Part shown: piece after piece, positions 7,307 to 15,854 of the stretch
How the letters are laid out: each line of letters opens with the position of its first letter
Position numbering within the stretch: the first letter of the stretch is position 1
NCBI GenBank assembly: GCA_030524635.1
Contig: JAUNGG010000038.1
Location: 1-39,067 of the forward strand
Direction: 5' to 3'
Origin: Lachnospiraceae bacterium
Lineage (GTDB): Bacteria; Bacillota; Clostridia; Lachnospirales; Lachnospiraceae
DNA length: 39,067 nt
Position numbers and translations under genes: made by a program
Notes under the pieces: model-generated
The model's input: only the letters and a program-made list of their open reading frames with translations
Told to the model about the DNA's origin: nothing
Databases searched by the model: none

Positions 7307-8710
7307 TTACCCTTCGTGGTACAGCGGTTCTACCATATGGACTTCAGACGGCAGATTGGGATCTGCTGCTGCAGCTCCGGCATCTGCGCCTGCTTCCGCT
7401 GCTGTATCCTCTGCCGCCATAACCGGGGTGCAGGCTCCGCTTCCGTCTGCATAATACCGGACTCCGTTAAGCTCCAGCTCTGCATTTGCTGCCATCTGAC
7501 CGCCAGCCGGATCCAGGTAGTATAAGCTTCCGTCGATGGTCTGCCAGCCGGTCTGCAGCGCGCCGCTACCATCCAGATAGTACCAGCTTCCGTTCACGCT
7601 CTGCCAGCCGGTCTGCATCGCTCCGCTACCATCCAGATAGTACCAGCTTCCGTTCACGCTCTGCCAGCCGGTCCGCATCACGCCGTCTTGATTCATGTAA
7701 TACCAGACTCCGTTTACATCCCGCCAGCCAGTAGCCATAGTGCCGCTTTCCCGGAAATAGTACCAGAAACCGTCCAGCTGCTTCCAGCCTGCTGCCATCT
7801 GACCGCTGATCCCATCCAGGTAATAACGGCCTTCCGGCATGGTCATCCATCCCCTGGCCGGATTTCCTTCCTCATTCATGTAGAACCACCCGGTACCGTC
7901 ATGGATCCAGGCGGATTTCTGCATCTGATGATCCTGGTAATAATACCGGCTGCCGCCGATGGTTCTCCAGGTGTCGGCCGGAATGACGCGGGAGTAGTCG
8001 GTAAAGAGGAAATTGATGTCCACATCCCCATTGATTCCCTGGATGGAACCGGTATTGGTGGCCTGCCACATGGAAGGGCTGTCATAAGTATACATTACAT
8101 TGTAACGAGCCACCCAGATATCATAGTCGATCATGGAAAGATCGATCTTATTGCTCAGCCAGTATTCATTGGCGTAGACCATGGGGTAATATCCGGCTTC
8201 CTGGATCTTTCTGCAGAATGCATTGATGCACTCGCTGACCTGGGATGGGGTCAGGCTTCCTAAGGTATTGTTATCCTCCGCGTCAAATGCCACCGGATAG
8301 GAAATGGGATAATCCTTGATCAGCTCCAGCACGAAATCGGCTTCCTGCTCTGCCATCTCCACAGAGGTGGCGTAGGAATAAAGATAGGCTCCTACCTTGA
8401 TGCCGGCTTCATGAGCCTTCTGTGCGTTGATAAGGAAATAAGGGTCTGCTGCTCCGCGGAACCGGGTTCCCAGCATAACAAAATCCACATCATCCTGTTT
8501 TACCTGTTCCCAGTCTATCTCCTGATTCCAGTAAGAGGTATCGATCCCTCTGGAATGCACACCTCTGATTGATGTTCCATCTGCCATCTGGTAGGTATTT
8601 CCCACCCGTTCCCAGGCCTCTGCCAGAACGGTCATGGGCTGTGCTGTCAGGCACAGGCATAACATACCTGCCAGAATCACGCCCATCTGTTTTCTGAATG
8701 GTTTTTTCAT
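7307..8710 (-). CDS. secreted GH25 lysozyme with C-terminal cell-wall-binding (choline-binding type) repeats
   Basis: A 467-aa peptidoglycan muramidase exported to the cell surface. A signal peptide (residues 1-30, ending VLA) is followed by a GH25 domain with D57 in GIDTSYWN and the catalytic D143-x-E145 in FDAEDN. From about residue 245 to 430 come roughly nine aromatic repeats of about 20 residues (TGWQSVNGSWYYLDGSGAMQ type, CW_binding_1), then an acidic Ala-rich tail. I chose the ATG at 8710, the first in-frame start after GAGGAG; spacing is long at 12 bases. GH25 enzymes cleave the MurNAc-GlcNAc bond; a role in wall turnover, or a prophage-type lysin retained by the host, are both possible. 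No phage genes are nearby. Confidence 0.9.
   Translation of the reverse strand: MKKPFRKQMGVILAGMLCLCLTAQPMTVLAEAWERVGNTYQMADGTSIRGVHSRGIDTSYWNQEIDWEQVKQDDVDFVMLGTRFRGAADPYFLINAQKAHEAGIKVGAYLYSYATSVEMAEQEADFVLELIKDYPISYPVAFDAEDNNTLGSLTPSQVSECINAFCRKIQEAGYYPMVYANEYWLSNKIDLSMIDYDIWVARYNVMYTYDSPSMWQATNTGSIQGINGDVDINFLFTDYSRVIPADTWRTIGGSRYYYQDHQMQKSAWIHDGTGWFYMNEEGNPARGWMTMPEGRYYLDGISGQMAAGWKQLDGFWYYFRESGTMATGWRDVNGVWYYMNQDGVMRTGWQSVNGSWYYLDGSGAMQTGWQSVNGSWYYLDGSGALQTGWQTIDGSLYYLDPAGGQMAANAELELNGVRYYADGSGACTPVMAAEDTAAEAGADAGAAAADPNLPSEVHMVEPLYHEG
7561..7680 (+). repeat. near-identical 60-bp tandem repeat units within the lysozyme gene
   Basis: Units 7561-7620 and 7621-7680 differ at only three of 60 bases by eye, and 7501-7560 is a more diverged copy. 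Each unit encodes one 20-residue wall-binding repeat. The near identity indicates a recent unit duplication. Confidence 0.85.
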
Positions 8711-8800
8711 AAGTTTTTGCAACTCCTCAATGATTCTCAACGGCCCGGCACCTGAACAAGCATGTTTCAGCCTGTTTCGGTGCACATAACCATCGGAATC

Positions 8801-8830
8801 ATTTTATCAGAAAACATCCTGTACACTCAA
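8801..8830 (-). promoter_or_regulatory. promoter of the lysozyme gene
   Basis: Minus-strand -35 TTGAGT (8830-8825), 18-base spacer, -10 TAAAAT (8806-8801), about 90 bases upstream of the chosen start. Confidence 0.5.
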
Positions 8831-8851
8831 TTACACCCATCTGTCGAATTC

Positions 8852-10201
8852 TTACGATTTTTGGAAGCCAGCCTGCTCCCTTTCTGCTTCTGCTTTTTCC
8901 TCCTCCGTCCGCATCAAGCCAAAATGAATCGTAATACATACCGCTATGATCAAAAAGAACATGTAATACGAATGCAGCATAATATTGATGGGGGAAACAC
9001 CTGCCATCTCTGCTACGATCATCATGCCGCCGTCGTGGGGCATCACGGCAAGAAAGGCGCAGGCAAATATGTCCACCAGGCTGGCGAGGCGCTTGGGCGC
9101 AATCCCATATTTCTTCCCGATCTCCTTTGCCATAGGGCAGGTCACAATAATGCCGATGGTATTGTTTACCAGGGCTGCCGACAAGATCCCGCTTAACAGG
9201 CCGATGCCATATTCTGCTCCTCGCCGGGAGGAGATCCGGGAGGAAACGGTATCCACCAGCCATTCCACGCCGCCCAAGTAGCGCACGATCCCGATGATAC
9301 CGGAGATCAGCACGGCTACAATGCTGATACTGAACATGTCCGACATGCCGTTTCCAATCGCCTGTACCCACTCAAATACGCCGATGGTTCCCTGTAAAAT
9401 GCCAATGATACCAGTCAGCCCAATCCCGATAAACAGAACAAGGAATACCTGAACTCCTGATACTGCCGCTGCTAATACAGTAACGTAAGGAACGACTCTT
9501 ACGATATCATAACTGCCCGCCTGAATCGAACCGCTGCCCTTTCCTCCCAGAATGGCATAGATCAGCATTGCCATCAGAGCCGCAGGAAATGCGATCCGGA
9601 AATTCATCTGGAATTTATCCTTCATCTCAGACCCGCAGCCCTTCGCTGCAGATATGGTGGTGTCCGAGATCATGGACAGATTGTCTCCGAAATAGGAGCC
9701 GCCGATCACCGCCGCACCAACTATGGCCAGATTCAGTTGTGCGCCGCTGGCTACACCGATGGCCACCGGAGCCATTGCTGCTATCGTTCCCATGGAAGTG
9801 CCGATTGCAGTGGATATCAGGCAGCAGATCAAAAAAACGCCTGGTACAAGCAGCGACACCGGAATAAAATGGAGGCACAGATTGATAACGGAATCCTTTC
9901 CTCCCATAGCTGCTGCAGCGCCCTGAAAGCCGCCTGCCAGCAGATAGATCATTACAATCTGCATTACCCCCGGATTTCCCATGCCCTCACAGAAAATATC
10001 CAGTTTATCAGAAAATTTTACCTCCGGTGCCAAAAATAAGATGGATACAATGCCAAACAAAAGTGCTACATGCCGGGGAAACTGGCTAAATGGATTTTCC
10101 GTTCCCAGCAAAGTAAATGCAAGTCCGCAGCCTACATACAGTCCCAAAAAAATCACTAACGGCAAAAATGCCAGCGCTCCTAATTTTTTCTTCTCCTTCA
10201 T
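8852..10201 (-). CDS. Na+/H+ antiporter NhaC-family membrane transporter
   Basis: A 449-aa polytopic membrane protein with about eleven hydrophobic segments. The diagnostic block GTSMGTIAAMAPVAIGVA followed by GGSYFGDNLSMISDTTI (about residues 133-180) is the family signature of NhaC/Na_H_antiporter (PF03553) proteins. The cytoplasmic C-terminus is charged (RTEEEKAEAEREQ). Such carriers exchange sodium for protons or for organic anions; some members are amino acid or malate/lactate exchangers, so the substrate is open. The start at 10201 follows GGAGATG. It lies 149 bases downstream of ridA, separated by a hairpin, and could be read through from the patB operon or transcribed alone. Confidence 0.82.
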   Translation of the reverse strand: MKEKKKLGALAFLPLVIFLGLYVGCGLAFTLLGTENPFSQFPRHVALLFGIVSILFLAPEVKFSDKLDIFCEGMGNPGVMQIVMIYLLAGGFQGAAAAMGGKDSVINLCLHFIPVSLLVPGVFLICCLISTAIGTSMGTIAAMAPVAIGVASGAQLNLAIVGAAVIGGSYFGDNLSMISDTTISAAKGCGSEMKDKFQMNFRIAFPAALMAMLIYAILGGKGSGSIQAGSYDIVRVVPYVTVLAAAVSGVQVFLVLFIGIGLTGIIGILQGTIGVFEWVQAIGNGMSDMFSISIVAVLISGIIGIVRYLGGVEWLVDTVSSRISSRRGAEYGIGLLSGILSAALVNNTIGIIVTCPMAKEIGKKYGIAPKRLASLVDIFACAFLAVMPHDGGMMIVAEMAGVSPINIMLHSYYMFFLIIAVCITIHFGLMRTEEEKAEAEREQAGFQKS

Positions 10202-10288
10202 AACCCATCTCCAATGATTGTGTGTGTTTTTCAGTGCATGATCTTAATGTAATTGTGTGTCAACAGCATTATACCACAACCAGCAAAG

Positions 10289-10321
10289 GCGGAGAAAGTA
10301 ATTTATGTCTACTTTCTCCGC
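10289..10321 (-). terminator. hairpin after ridA
   Basis: Twelve-bp perfect stem (gcggagaaagta 10289-10300 with its complement at 10310-10321, 9-base loop). On the minus strand it is followed by CTTTGCTGG, a poor U-tract, so it is a weak terminator or an mRNA 3' stabiliser between ridA and the antiporter gene. Confidence 0.5.
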
Positions 10322-10350
10322 TGCTATATCGATCAGATCACATATAAAAC

Positions 10351-10728
10351 TTATTTTGCTGCAATAACCTCGATCTCTACCTTAGCGCCCTTCGGCAGAC
10401 CGGCTACTGCAAAAGCAGCTCTGGCCGGATATGGCGCCTGAAAATACTGCCCATAGATTTCATTCATTGGTCCGAAATCCTTGATATCAGCCAGATAAAC
10501 GGTAGTTTTTACAACATGTTCCAATCCAAGTCCGGCTTCCTTTAAGATTGCACGGATATTTTCCAGAGATGCCTTCGTCTGATCCTGTACATCCTGAGAT
10601 GGAAACTGTCCGGTTGATGGAACGATAGGAAGCTGACCGGATACCAATACGAACCCATTTGCCTCGATTGCCTGTGAGTAAGGTCCGATTGCTGCCGGTG
10701 CCTTATCCGAATTAACGATTTGCTTCAT
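10351..10728 (-). CDS. ridA: RidA family enamine/imine deaminase
   Basis: A 125-aa cytoplasmic protein of the YjgF/RidA family, full length. Conserved features are the N-terminal [17 protein letters not shown] near residue 50, the active-site arginine in PARAAFAV (about residue 103) and the C-terminal KVEIEVIA. RidA hydrolyses 2-aminoacrylate and related imines released by PLP enzymes into pyruvate and ammonia. Its place directly after a C-S lyase gene and a transporter, on the same strand and 33 bases from the transporter stop, fits removal of the aminoacrylate that the C-S lyase makes. This pathway link is inferred. Confidence 0.9.
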   Translation of the reverse strand: MKQIVNSDKAPAAIGPYSQAIEANGFVLVSGQLPIVPSTGQFPSQDVQDQTKASLENIRAILKEAGLGLEHVVKTTVYLADIKDFGPMNEIYGQYFQAPYPARAAFAVAGLPKGAKVEIEVIAAK

Positions 10729-10760
10729 AATTTCTGTACCTCCTTGGTTTTTCTATCATC

Positions 10761-12017
10761 TTACAATACCGGCTGCATCTCTTTTTTCATTTCCTTTTTA
10801 GCTTTCGCTTTCTTCAGCCAGTCTTTGCCCTCTACTACTCTTGCAATGATCATAGCAAGTCCTGTATCGCCGGTAACGTTAATGGCAGTTGCCGGTGCAT
10901 CGGTGATGGTACCGATCAATACCATAATCGGGATTGATACCGTCGGGAAGCCGAATACGGAAATGATGAAGATCTCAGCAACGTATCCGCCTGCTGGAAT
11001 ACCGCCCATTACCACAGAAGCAACTACTGCCACCACAACAGACATGATCAGGTTTCTTGGCGTAGCATAGTTGATGCCGAACGCGGAACAAAGCAGGGAT
11101 ATCTTCAGAATCTGGATGATACATGCACCGTCCTTGTGCAGGTTTGCACCGAGAGGAACTGAGATATCTGCGATCTCATCAGGGATGCCGATCTCTTTCG
11201 CATGCATCAGATTCAGCGGAAGGGAGGCTGCCGAGGAACAGGTGCCTAATGCAGTCAGGGTTGGAGTTGCCGCTCCCTTCCACCATGCCCTTACTCCCTC
11301 TGCCCCGGCTCCGATATAAGCCATAACAGTCTGAGAAACCACATAATAAACAAGCACCACAACCAGATACATCACAATGCCTCTGGAAAGAGGTCCGATC
11401 ACTTCTTTTCCATACTGGCCGATCAGGATCGCAAAATAACAGCCCAAGCCTAAAGGAGCCAGCTTCATCACAATGCCGATCACCTTAACGATCACTTCTG
11501 TCATGCAGTCCATCGCATGAACAATCGGCTTTCCCTTTTCACCTGCTGTGATGACAGCAATGGAAAAGATAACGGTGAACACAATAAGCGCCATCAGATT
11601 TGCCTTGGAAAACAGCAGCGGAAAGTCGCCAACGGTAAACATTCCCAGGAAGTTCATGCTTCCGGATGCATTTGCAACATCCTCGCTTAAATCAAGGACA
11701 GCTCCCTTCCCCGGATCAAAGATCAGGGCAGGAATCATCATGAACAGACATGCGGCAACTCCCGTTACGATCGTGCCTGTAAGAAACGTGATCATGATCT
11801 TTCTAAGCTTTGTGAGGTCTTCCATTTTGGAGATCGCCGCTGTCAGTGAGCAGAAGATCAGCGGCACAACGCAGCAATATAAAAGATTTAAGAAGGTGTC
11901 CGCGATGGGCTGCAGAACAGCAGCCCCCTCGCCCCAGAACATTCCAACAATACCTCCCACTATCATAGCTCCCAGGAGCATGAATGAAGATTTATATGTA
12001 TTCCAGATATTTTTCAT
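10761..12017 (-). CDS. dicarboxylate/amino acid:cation symporter (DAACS family)
   Basis: A 418-aa membrane symporter of the SDF/GltP/SstT/TcyP superfamily. It shows about eight membrane helices plus the two re-entrant loops. Diagnostic blocks are the serine-rich TALGTCSSAASLPL (around residue 265), PLGANLHKDGACI in place of the NMDGT region, and the C-terminal TDAPATAINVTGDTGLAMI. Sodium- or proton-driven uptake of an acidic amino acid, serine/threonine or cystine is expected. The adjacent C-S lyase makes a sulfur amino acid attractive, but substrate cannot be read from sequence alone. I chose the ATG at 12017 with GGGGGA eight bases upstream; an in-frame TTG 15 bases earlier lacks spacing. 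It lies 27 bases after patB, clearly co-transcribed. Confidence 0.87.
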   Translation of the reverse strand: MKNIWNTYKSSFMLLGAMIVGGIVGMFWGEGAAVLQPIADTFLNLLYCCVVPLIFCSLTAAISKMEDLTKLRKIMITFLTGTIVTGVAACLFMMIPALIFDPGKGAVLDLSEDVANASGSMNFLGMFTVGDFPLLFSKANLMALIVFTVIFSIAVITAGEKGKPIVHAMDCMTEVIVKVIGIVMKLAPLGLGCYFAILIGQYGKEVIGPLSRGIVMYLVVVLVYYVVSQTVMAYIGAGAEGVRAWWKGAATPTLTALGTCSSAASLPLNLMHAKEIGIPDEIADISVPLGANLHKDGACIIQILKISLLCSAFGINYATPRNLIMSVVVAVVASVVMGGIPAGGYVAEIFIISVFGFPTVSIPIMVLIGTITDAPATAINVTGDTGLAMIIARVVEGKDWLKKAKAKKEMKKEMQPVL

Positions 12018-12044
12018 GATGTTTTCCCCCAATCCTTCATCAAA

Positions 12045-13238
12045 TTAATTCCATTTCTGATGCTGATCCATCGCTTCCTTAAGCTGCCTGAATGCCTGCT
12101 CTACGGTAGAACGGGGGCATGCCAGGTTAAAACGCTCGAACTGCGCCGTCGCTGGTCCGAATACCTTTCCAGAATCCAGCCAGAGCTTTGCTTCCTCCAC
12201 CATGATGTGCTCCAGCTCTTCGTCTGTGAATCCGTATGCGGAAAAATCGATCCAGACCAGATAGGTGCCCTCCGGCTCTACGAAGGTAGCCTTGGGGAAG
12301 TTAGCTGCCACAAATTCTTTCACATATGCAATATTGCCTGCAATGTATTCTACCAGCTCTTTTACCCACTGATCACCTTTGGTGTAGCAGGACTTTACTG
12401 CAACCATTCCCATAATATTGCCCTGGCTGTATCCGGCTCCTGCATTGGCATAGCGATATTTAGCCCGAAGCTCTGCATTTGGAATGATCACATTAGCCGG
12501 CTGGAAGCCTGCAACGTTGAAGGTCTTGCTTGGGGAAGTGTACAGCACCAGATTTGCCTGATATTTCGGATCCAGGGTCATAAAGCTGGTAAACTTATGG
12601 CCTTCATACACAAAATCGCAGTGGATCTCATCGTCCATGATCACAACATCATGTGCCAGACAGATATCACCCAGCTTCTCCAGCTCTTCCTTGGTCCACA
12701 CTCTTCCAACCGGGTTGTGAGGATTGCAGAGGATAAATACTTTTACATGATTTTCAATGATCTTCTTCTCAAAATCTTCAAAATCAATGGTATACTTTCC
12801 GTTTTCATAATGAAGCTGATTGTTGATAAAGTTCCGTCCATTATCCTCAATAACCTCCCGGAATGGATAGTACACCGGCTGCTGGATCAGGATCCCATCT
12901 CCTTCTTTGGTAAAAGCCTTAACACCAGTTGCCAGGCCGTATACAACACCGCAGCCAACCGTCACCATCTCCGGATCTACATGATACCCGTGATGCTCTG
13001 AAAACCACTGATCCAGCGCTGCGTAATATTCTGCATCCGGATCGGTATAGCCGAAGATTCCGCAGTCAATCCGCTTATGGAAATCATCCAGAATCTCCTG
13101 CGGAAGTGCAAAATCCATATCTGCCACCCAGAGGGGAAGCAGATCATCTCTTCCTTTACGCTTCATGCCAAAATCATACTTTAAGCAGCTGGTTCCACGA
13201 CGGTTTACGATTTGATCAAAATTGTACTTCTTTCCCAT
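12045..13238 (-). CDS. patB: PatB/MalY-family PLP-dependent C-S lyase (cystathionine beta-lyase type)
   Basis: A 397-aa fold-type I PLP enzyme. It has the family opening YNFDQIVNRRGTSCLKYDFG, LLPLWVADMDFALPQEI, the ILCNPHNPVGRVW motif near residue 170, DDEIHCDFVYEG (PLP ring contact), and the lysine in YTSPSKTFNVAGFQPAN near residue 235. Members cleave the C-S bond of cystathionine, cysteine or S-substituted cysteines, giving a thiol, pyruvate and ammonia through 2-aminoacrylate. The start at 13238 follows GGAG at normal spacing; the in-frame ATG at 13289 would extend the protein with an Asn/Lys-rich tail lacking family similarity. First gene of a patB-symporter-ridA operon, with a consensus promoter flanked by dyads that the divergent MarR gene probably controls. 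Confidence 0.9.
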   Translation of the reverse strand: MGKKYNFDQIVNRRGTSCLKYDFGMKRKGRDDLLPLWVADMDFALPQEILDDFHKRIDCGIFGYTDPDAEYYAALDQWFSEHHGYHVDPEMVTVGCGVVYGLATGVKAFTKEGDGILIQQPVYYPFREVIEDNGRNFINNQLHYENGKYTIDFEDFEKKIIENHVKVFILCNPHNPVGRVWTKEELEKLGDICLAHDVVIMDDEIHCDFVYEGHKFTSFMTLDPKYQANLVLYTSPSKTFNVAGFQPANVIIPNAELRAKYRYANAGAGYSQGNIMGMVAVKSCYTKGDQWVKELVEYIAGNIAYVKEFVAANFPKATFVEPEGTYLVWIDFSAYGFTDEELEHIMVEEAKLWLDSGKVFGPATAQFERFNLACPRSTVEQAFRQLKEAMDQHQKWN

Positions 13239-13292
13239 TGTTCCTTCTCCATTCTTTCTTTGATTTTTGTTGTAATTCTGCGCGTTCATTTA

Positions 13293-13307
13293 GTTTAGTT
13301 GTTAAAC
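13293..13307. promoter_or_regulatory. candidate MarR operator 1 (GTTTA-N5-TAAAC)
   Basis: Inverted repeat GTTTA-GTTGT-TAAAC just downstream of the predicted patB transcription start. A second copy lies upstream of the -35 and a third between the divergent genes. Binding here would block elongation or open-complex formation for patB. Confidence 0.55.
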
Positions 13308-13322
13308 CTTTGTTGTGACTAT

Positions 13323-13351
13323 ATAATAGCACCGGCACAAACAAATGTCAA
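13323..13351 (-). promoter_or_regulatory. promoter of the patB operon
   Basis: Minus-strand perfect -35 TTGACA (13351-13346), 17-base spacer, -10 TATTAT (13328-13323). It is flanked on both sides by the GTTTA/TAAAC dyads. Confidence 0.75.
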
Positions 13352-13360
13352 TAGTTTTTT

Positions 13361-13375
13361 GTTTAAAAAATAAAC
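13361..13375. promoter_or_regulatory. candidate MarR operator 2 (GTTTA-N5-TAAAC)
   Basis: Inverted repeat GTTTA-AAAAA-TAAAC ten bases upstream of the patB -35 box. An outer repeat ATAGTTT/AAACTAT spans the same site. Confidence 0.5.
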
Positions 13376-13443
13376 TATTTTTATTCTATCAGCCTTAAAT
13401 TCCTGGTATGACTCTGTTTTTCATAGATATTCCGGAAATAATA

Positions 13444-13457
13444 GTTTATTGGTAAAC
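13444..13457. promoter_or_regulatory. candidate MarR operator 3 (GTTTA-N4-TAAAC)
   Basis: Inverted repeat GTTTA-TTGG-TAAAC within TAGTTTATTGGTAAACCA, very like operator 1. It lies in the middle of the divergent patB/marR region. The rest of 13376-13590 is AT-rich, with no gene seen. Confidence 0.5.
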
Positions 13458-13590
13458 CATTTTATTCCTATGATCAGTATATCTTCTTCTTTTTTAAATC
13501 GGCAAGGATTCTGAAAGCAAGAACTGCCTCTCAAAAAAAGGTTTTTTTAAAAACTTTTTCATTTTCTTTTTTCATCCTGAATTTTCTTTC

Positions 13591-13618
13591 TTGATTTCGC
13601 TGTCTTTTATGATATAAT
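13591..13618 (+). promoter_or_regulatory. promoter of the MarR regulator gene
   Basis: -35 TTGATT (13591-13596), 16-base spacer, perfect -10 TATAAT (13613-13618). A half-site TAGTTTA directly follows the -10, which would allow autoregulation. Confidence 0.7.
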
Positions 13619-13689
13619 AGTTTAGATGACAACTTTTTCGTTTCATCACTAATCCATTCAAAAACATGATTCAATAAAGGAGAGAATAC

Positions 13690-14268
13690 ATGGCAGATAC
13701 GAATGTCTCCCCCAAACCTGAGGAATCCGATCTCCTCAACATGTCAGATGCACAAAGCAGCTTCATCGATCAGACCTTCCAGGTACTGAATGACCGCCAT
13801 AACGTTATCTATGAATTTGTAATGCGCTACAATGACTATATTTACGCAGAACACGATTACGGAAACGGCGATCCATTGACCATGATCGAAGCTCACACCC
13901 TTACTTATATTGAGGACCATCCCGGAACTACCGTCACAGAATTGACAAATTACTGGCACAAGACCAAAGGGGCGATCTCCCAGATCGTCAGCAGATTGGA
14001 AGGCTTGGGCCTTGTGAAAAAGACAAAAAAAGAGAGCAACGCCAAAAACGTATGTCTTTATGTCACAGAATGCGGCTTCCAGACCAGCCGGGCTCATAAG
14101 CTCTACGATACCCTGGATATCACGAAAACGCTCAGCGAGATCCAAAAGGAATGTACCCCTGCAGAGATCGATACTTTTTATAAAGTAATATCAGTTTACT
14201 ACAAAGTCATCTGCCAGGATTTTGAAGAAAACAAAATTCCAAAGCGGCAGGGACGGCGCAGGCAATAA
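13690..14268 (+). CDS. MarR family transcriptional regulator
   Basis: A 192-aa winged-helix regulator. The core is EAHTLTYIEDHPGTTVTEL (helices 2-3), the recognition region HKTKGAISQIVSRLEGLGLV and the wing KKTKKESNAKNVCLYVTECG (about residues 72-130). N-terminal and C-terminal helices (about 1-60 and 140-180) would form the dimer interface and ligand pocket. The Arg/Lys-rich tail KRQGRRRQ is unusual. The start follows AAAGGAGAG. It is transcribed away from the patB-symporter-ridA operon, and the shared intergenic region holds three similar dyads. The likely role is ligand-released repressor of that operon and of itself; the ligand is unknown. Confidence 0.88.
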   Translation: MADTNVSPKPEESDLLNMSDAQSSFIDQTFQVLNDRHNVIYEFVMRYNDYIYAEHDYGNGDPLTMIEAHTLTYIEDHPGTTVTELTNYWHKTKGAISQIVSRLEGLGLVKKTKKESNAKNVCLYVTECGFQTSRAHKLYDTLDITKTLSEIQKECTPAEIDTFYKVISVYYKVICQDFEENKIPKRQGRRRQ

Positions 14269-14278
14269 ATCCCTGCGC

Positions 14279-14325
14279 AAAAAATAACCGCTGCAGATAC
14301 CTCACTTTTTGGATGCAGCGGTTAT
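14279..14325 (-). terminator. terminator of the MATE gene (between convergent genes)
   Basis: Perfect 12-bp stem (ataaccgctgca 14284-14295 with its complement 14314-14325, 18-base loop). On the minus strand it is followed by TTTTTTGCG. The plus-strand side, after the marR stop at 14268, has no U-tract, so it serves mainly the MATE gene. Confidence 0.75.
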
Positions 14326-14382
14326 GGATGCAATGCTCTGAAATTGTAATTTGATACTATGATTTGATACTATAATTTGCTT

Positions 14383-15729
14383 TTATCTCTTTCTCTTCCG
14401 TGTATACCCCACATAACACACCGTAAAGAAAATAATTCCATATACCGATGCGATGGGAACTGCCAGTCCGATGTCGAACAGGCTGGCTCCTTCCTTTAAG
14501 CTGAACAGATAAGACAGCGGCACACGTACCAGGAAGGATGCAGTAACGCCCTGCAGCATCACCGGCATGGACATTCCATGGCCGTTAAAGTATCCGATGT
14601 AGCTGAATACCACACAGGTCAGGATCGCCTCGAAGCTAAAGCCCTTCAGATACTCTGCCGACCGCATAATATAGGCAGGATTGTCCGTAAACACGGCCGA
14701 AGGGATATCTCCCCGGAAGAATACCAGAAGGAACACAAACACACCGATCAATGCTCCCATTCCCATTCCGGTAACCATGGCTTTTCTGGCCCGATCCTCC
14801 TTGCCAGCGCCTACGTTCTGGGCCACAAAGGCGGACATAGACTGCATCAGGGAGGAAGGGATCAACATAACAAAGGATACCACCTTCTGTGCAATTCCAT
14901 AACCAGAGGAAGCCTCCAGGCCGATCCCATTGATGATAGCACACAGGATCAGGAAGGACATATTAGTTAAGACCTCCTGAAATGCCAGCGGGATTCCCAG
15001 CCGCAAAAAGATCCCGATTTCCCGGTTAAAACGAATATCTGATCTGGTCACTGTAAAGGGAAGCTTCTGGCGGCGGATAATAACCAGAGACAGCACTACG
15101 CTGACCGCCTGTGCCAGAATCGTTGCCAGCGCTGCTCCGGCTACATTTAACCCTAACACCGCCACGAAGAACAGGTCGCCAATGATATTCACAATACAGG
15201 CAATCAGCACAAAAATAAGCGGAAGCCTGGAATTTCCCAGACCACGGAAGATACCGCTGATCACATTGTAGGCTACCACAAACACGATTCCTCCGCCGCA
15301 GATCCTTACATAATCAATGGTAACCTCATAAGCCTCCTCCGGTGCATTCAGCCAGGAAGCAAAAGCAGGAGCACCTACCAGCAAGAGCACCATCACCACA
15401 ATAGTAAAAAGAAAGAAAAAGCAGATCGTTCCGCCGATCACCGCCCCGATCCGTTCATTGTGCTTCTCCCCCAGATACCGGCTGATCAGCACGGTTACGC
15501 CCATTGTAAGAGAAGTGATCACAAAGGTGACCAGGTTAATAATATTGCTGCCGGTGGCCACACCAGAAATCCCGGCATCCGTGCCGAACTTTCCCACTAC
15601 CAGAAGGTCCACCGCTCCATACATTGCCTGCAGGATCAAGGCTCCCAGCACAGGGATCATAAACTTCACCATCTTACCCAAAATACTGCCCTGAGTAAAA
15701 TCATCCGACAATTGATTCTTTTGTGCCAT
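14383..15729 (-). CDS. MATE family efflux transporter
   Basis: A 448-aa membrane protein with twelve hydrophobic segments in two halves, of the NorM/DinF/MepA type. Typical blocks are FGTDAGISGVATGSNIINLV near residue 55, SRYLGEKHNERIGAV near 88, and the second-half counterpart SAFVAQNVGAGKEDRARKAM near 300. MATE proteins export cationic drugs or metabolites using sodium or proton gradients. The start at 15729 is preceded by AGGAG. It is monocistronic, with its own promoter and terminator. The adjacent MarR gene is convergent, so MarR-type control of this pump is possible but not suggested by the operator positions. Confidence 0.9.
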   Translation of the reverse strand: MAQKNQLSDDFTQGSILGKMVKFMIPVLGALILQAMYGAVDLLVVGKFGTDAGISGVATGSNIINLVTFVITSLTMGVTVLISRYLGEKHNERIGAVIGGTICFFFLFTIVVMVLLLVGAPAFASWLNAPEEAYEVTIDYVRICGGGIVFVVAYNVISGIFRGLGNSRLPLIFVLIACIVNIIGDLFFVAVLGLNVAGAALATILAQAVSVVLSLVIIRRQKLPFTVTRSDIRFNREIGIFLRLGIPLAFQEVLTNMSFLILCAIINGIGLEASSGYGIAQKVVSFVMLIPSSLMQSMSAFVAQNVGAGKEDRARKAMVTGMGMGALIGVFVFLLVFFRGDIPSAVFTDNPAYIMRSAEYLKGFSFEAILTCVVFSYIGYFNGHGMSMPVMLQGVTASFLVRVPLSYLFSLKEGASLFDIGLAVPIASVYGIIFFTVCYVGYTRKRKR

Positions 15730-15788
15730 ATTATACTCACTCCTAACCTTGTATTTCCCCGAATTTTATTTCGGTTCCTAAGCATTTT

Positions 15789-15816
15789 ATTGTAGCAGGA
15801 ATTCCACTGTTGTCAA
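15789..15816 (-). promoter_or_regulatory. promoter of the MATE gene
   Basis: Minus-strand -35 TTGACA (15816-15811), 16-base spacer, -10 TACAAT (15794-15789), 60 bases before the start codon. Confidence 0.7.
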
Positions 15817-15826
15817 TATCAAACAT

Positions 15827-15848
15827 AAAAAAAGAGAAGATTTCTCTT
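15827..15848 (-). terminator. terminator of the cyclopropane fatty acid synthase gene
   Basis: Stem AAGAGAA/TTCTCTT (15832-15838 with 15842-15848), extendable by two G-U pairs, with a 3-base loop. On the minus strand it is followed by a run of seven T. It immediately follows the stop codon at 15855. Confidence 0.7.
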
Positions 15849-15854
15849 CCCTTC

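Noticed and set aside
7486-7734. Regular repeats that could suggest a CRISPR array
   Set aside because: The repeats are adjacent 60-bp coding units of a wall-binding domain, without spacers.
13501-13560. A/T-run palindrome that could be a terminator
   Set aside because: No GC-rich stem; it is an AT-rich stretch of the divergent intergenic region.
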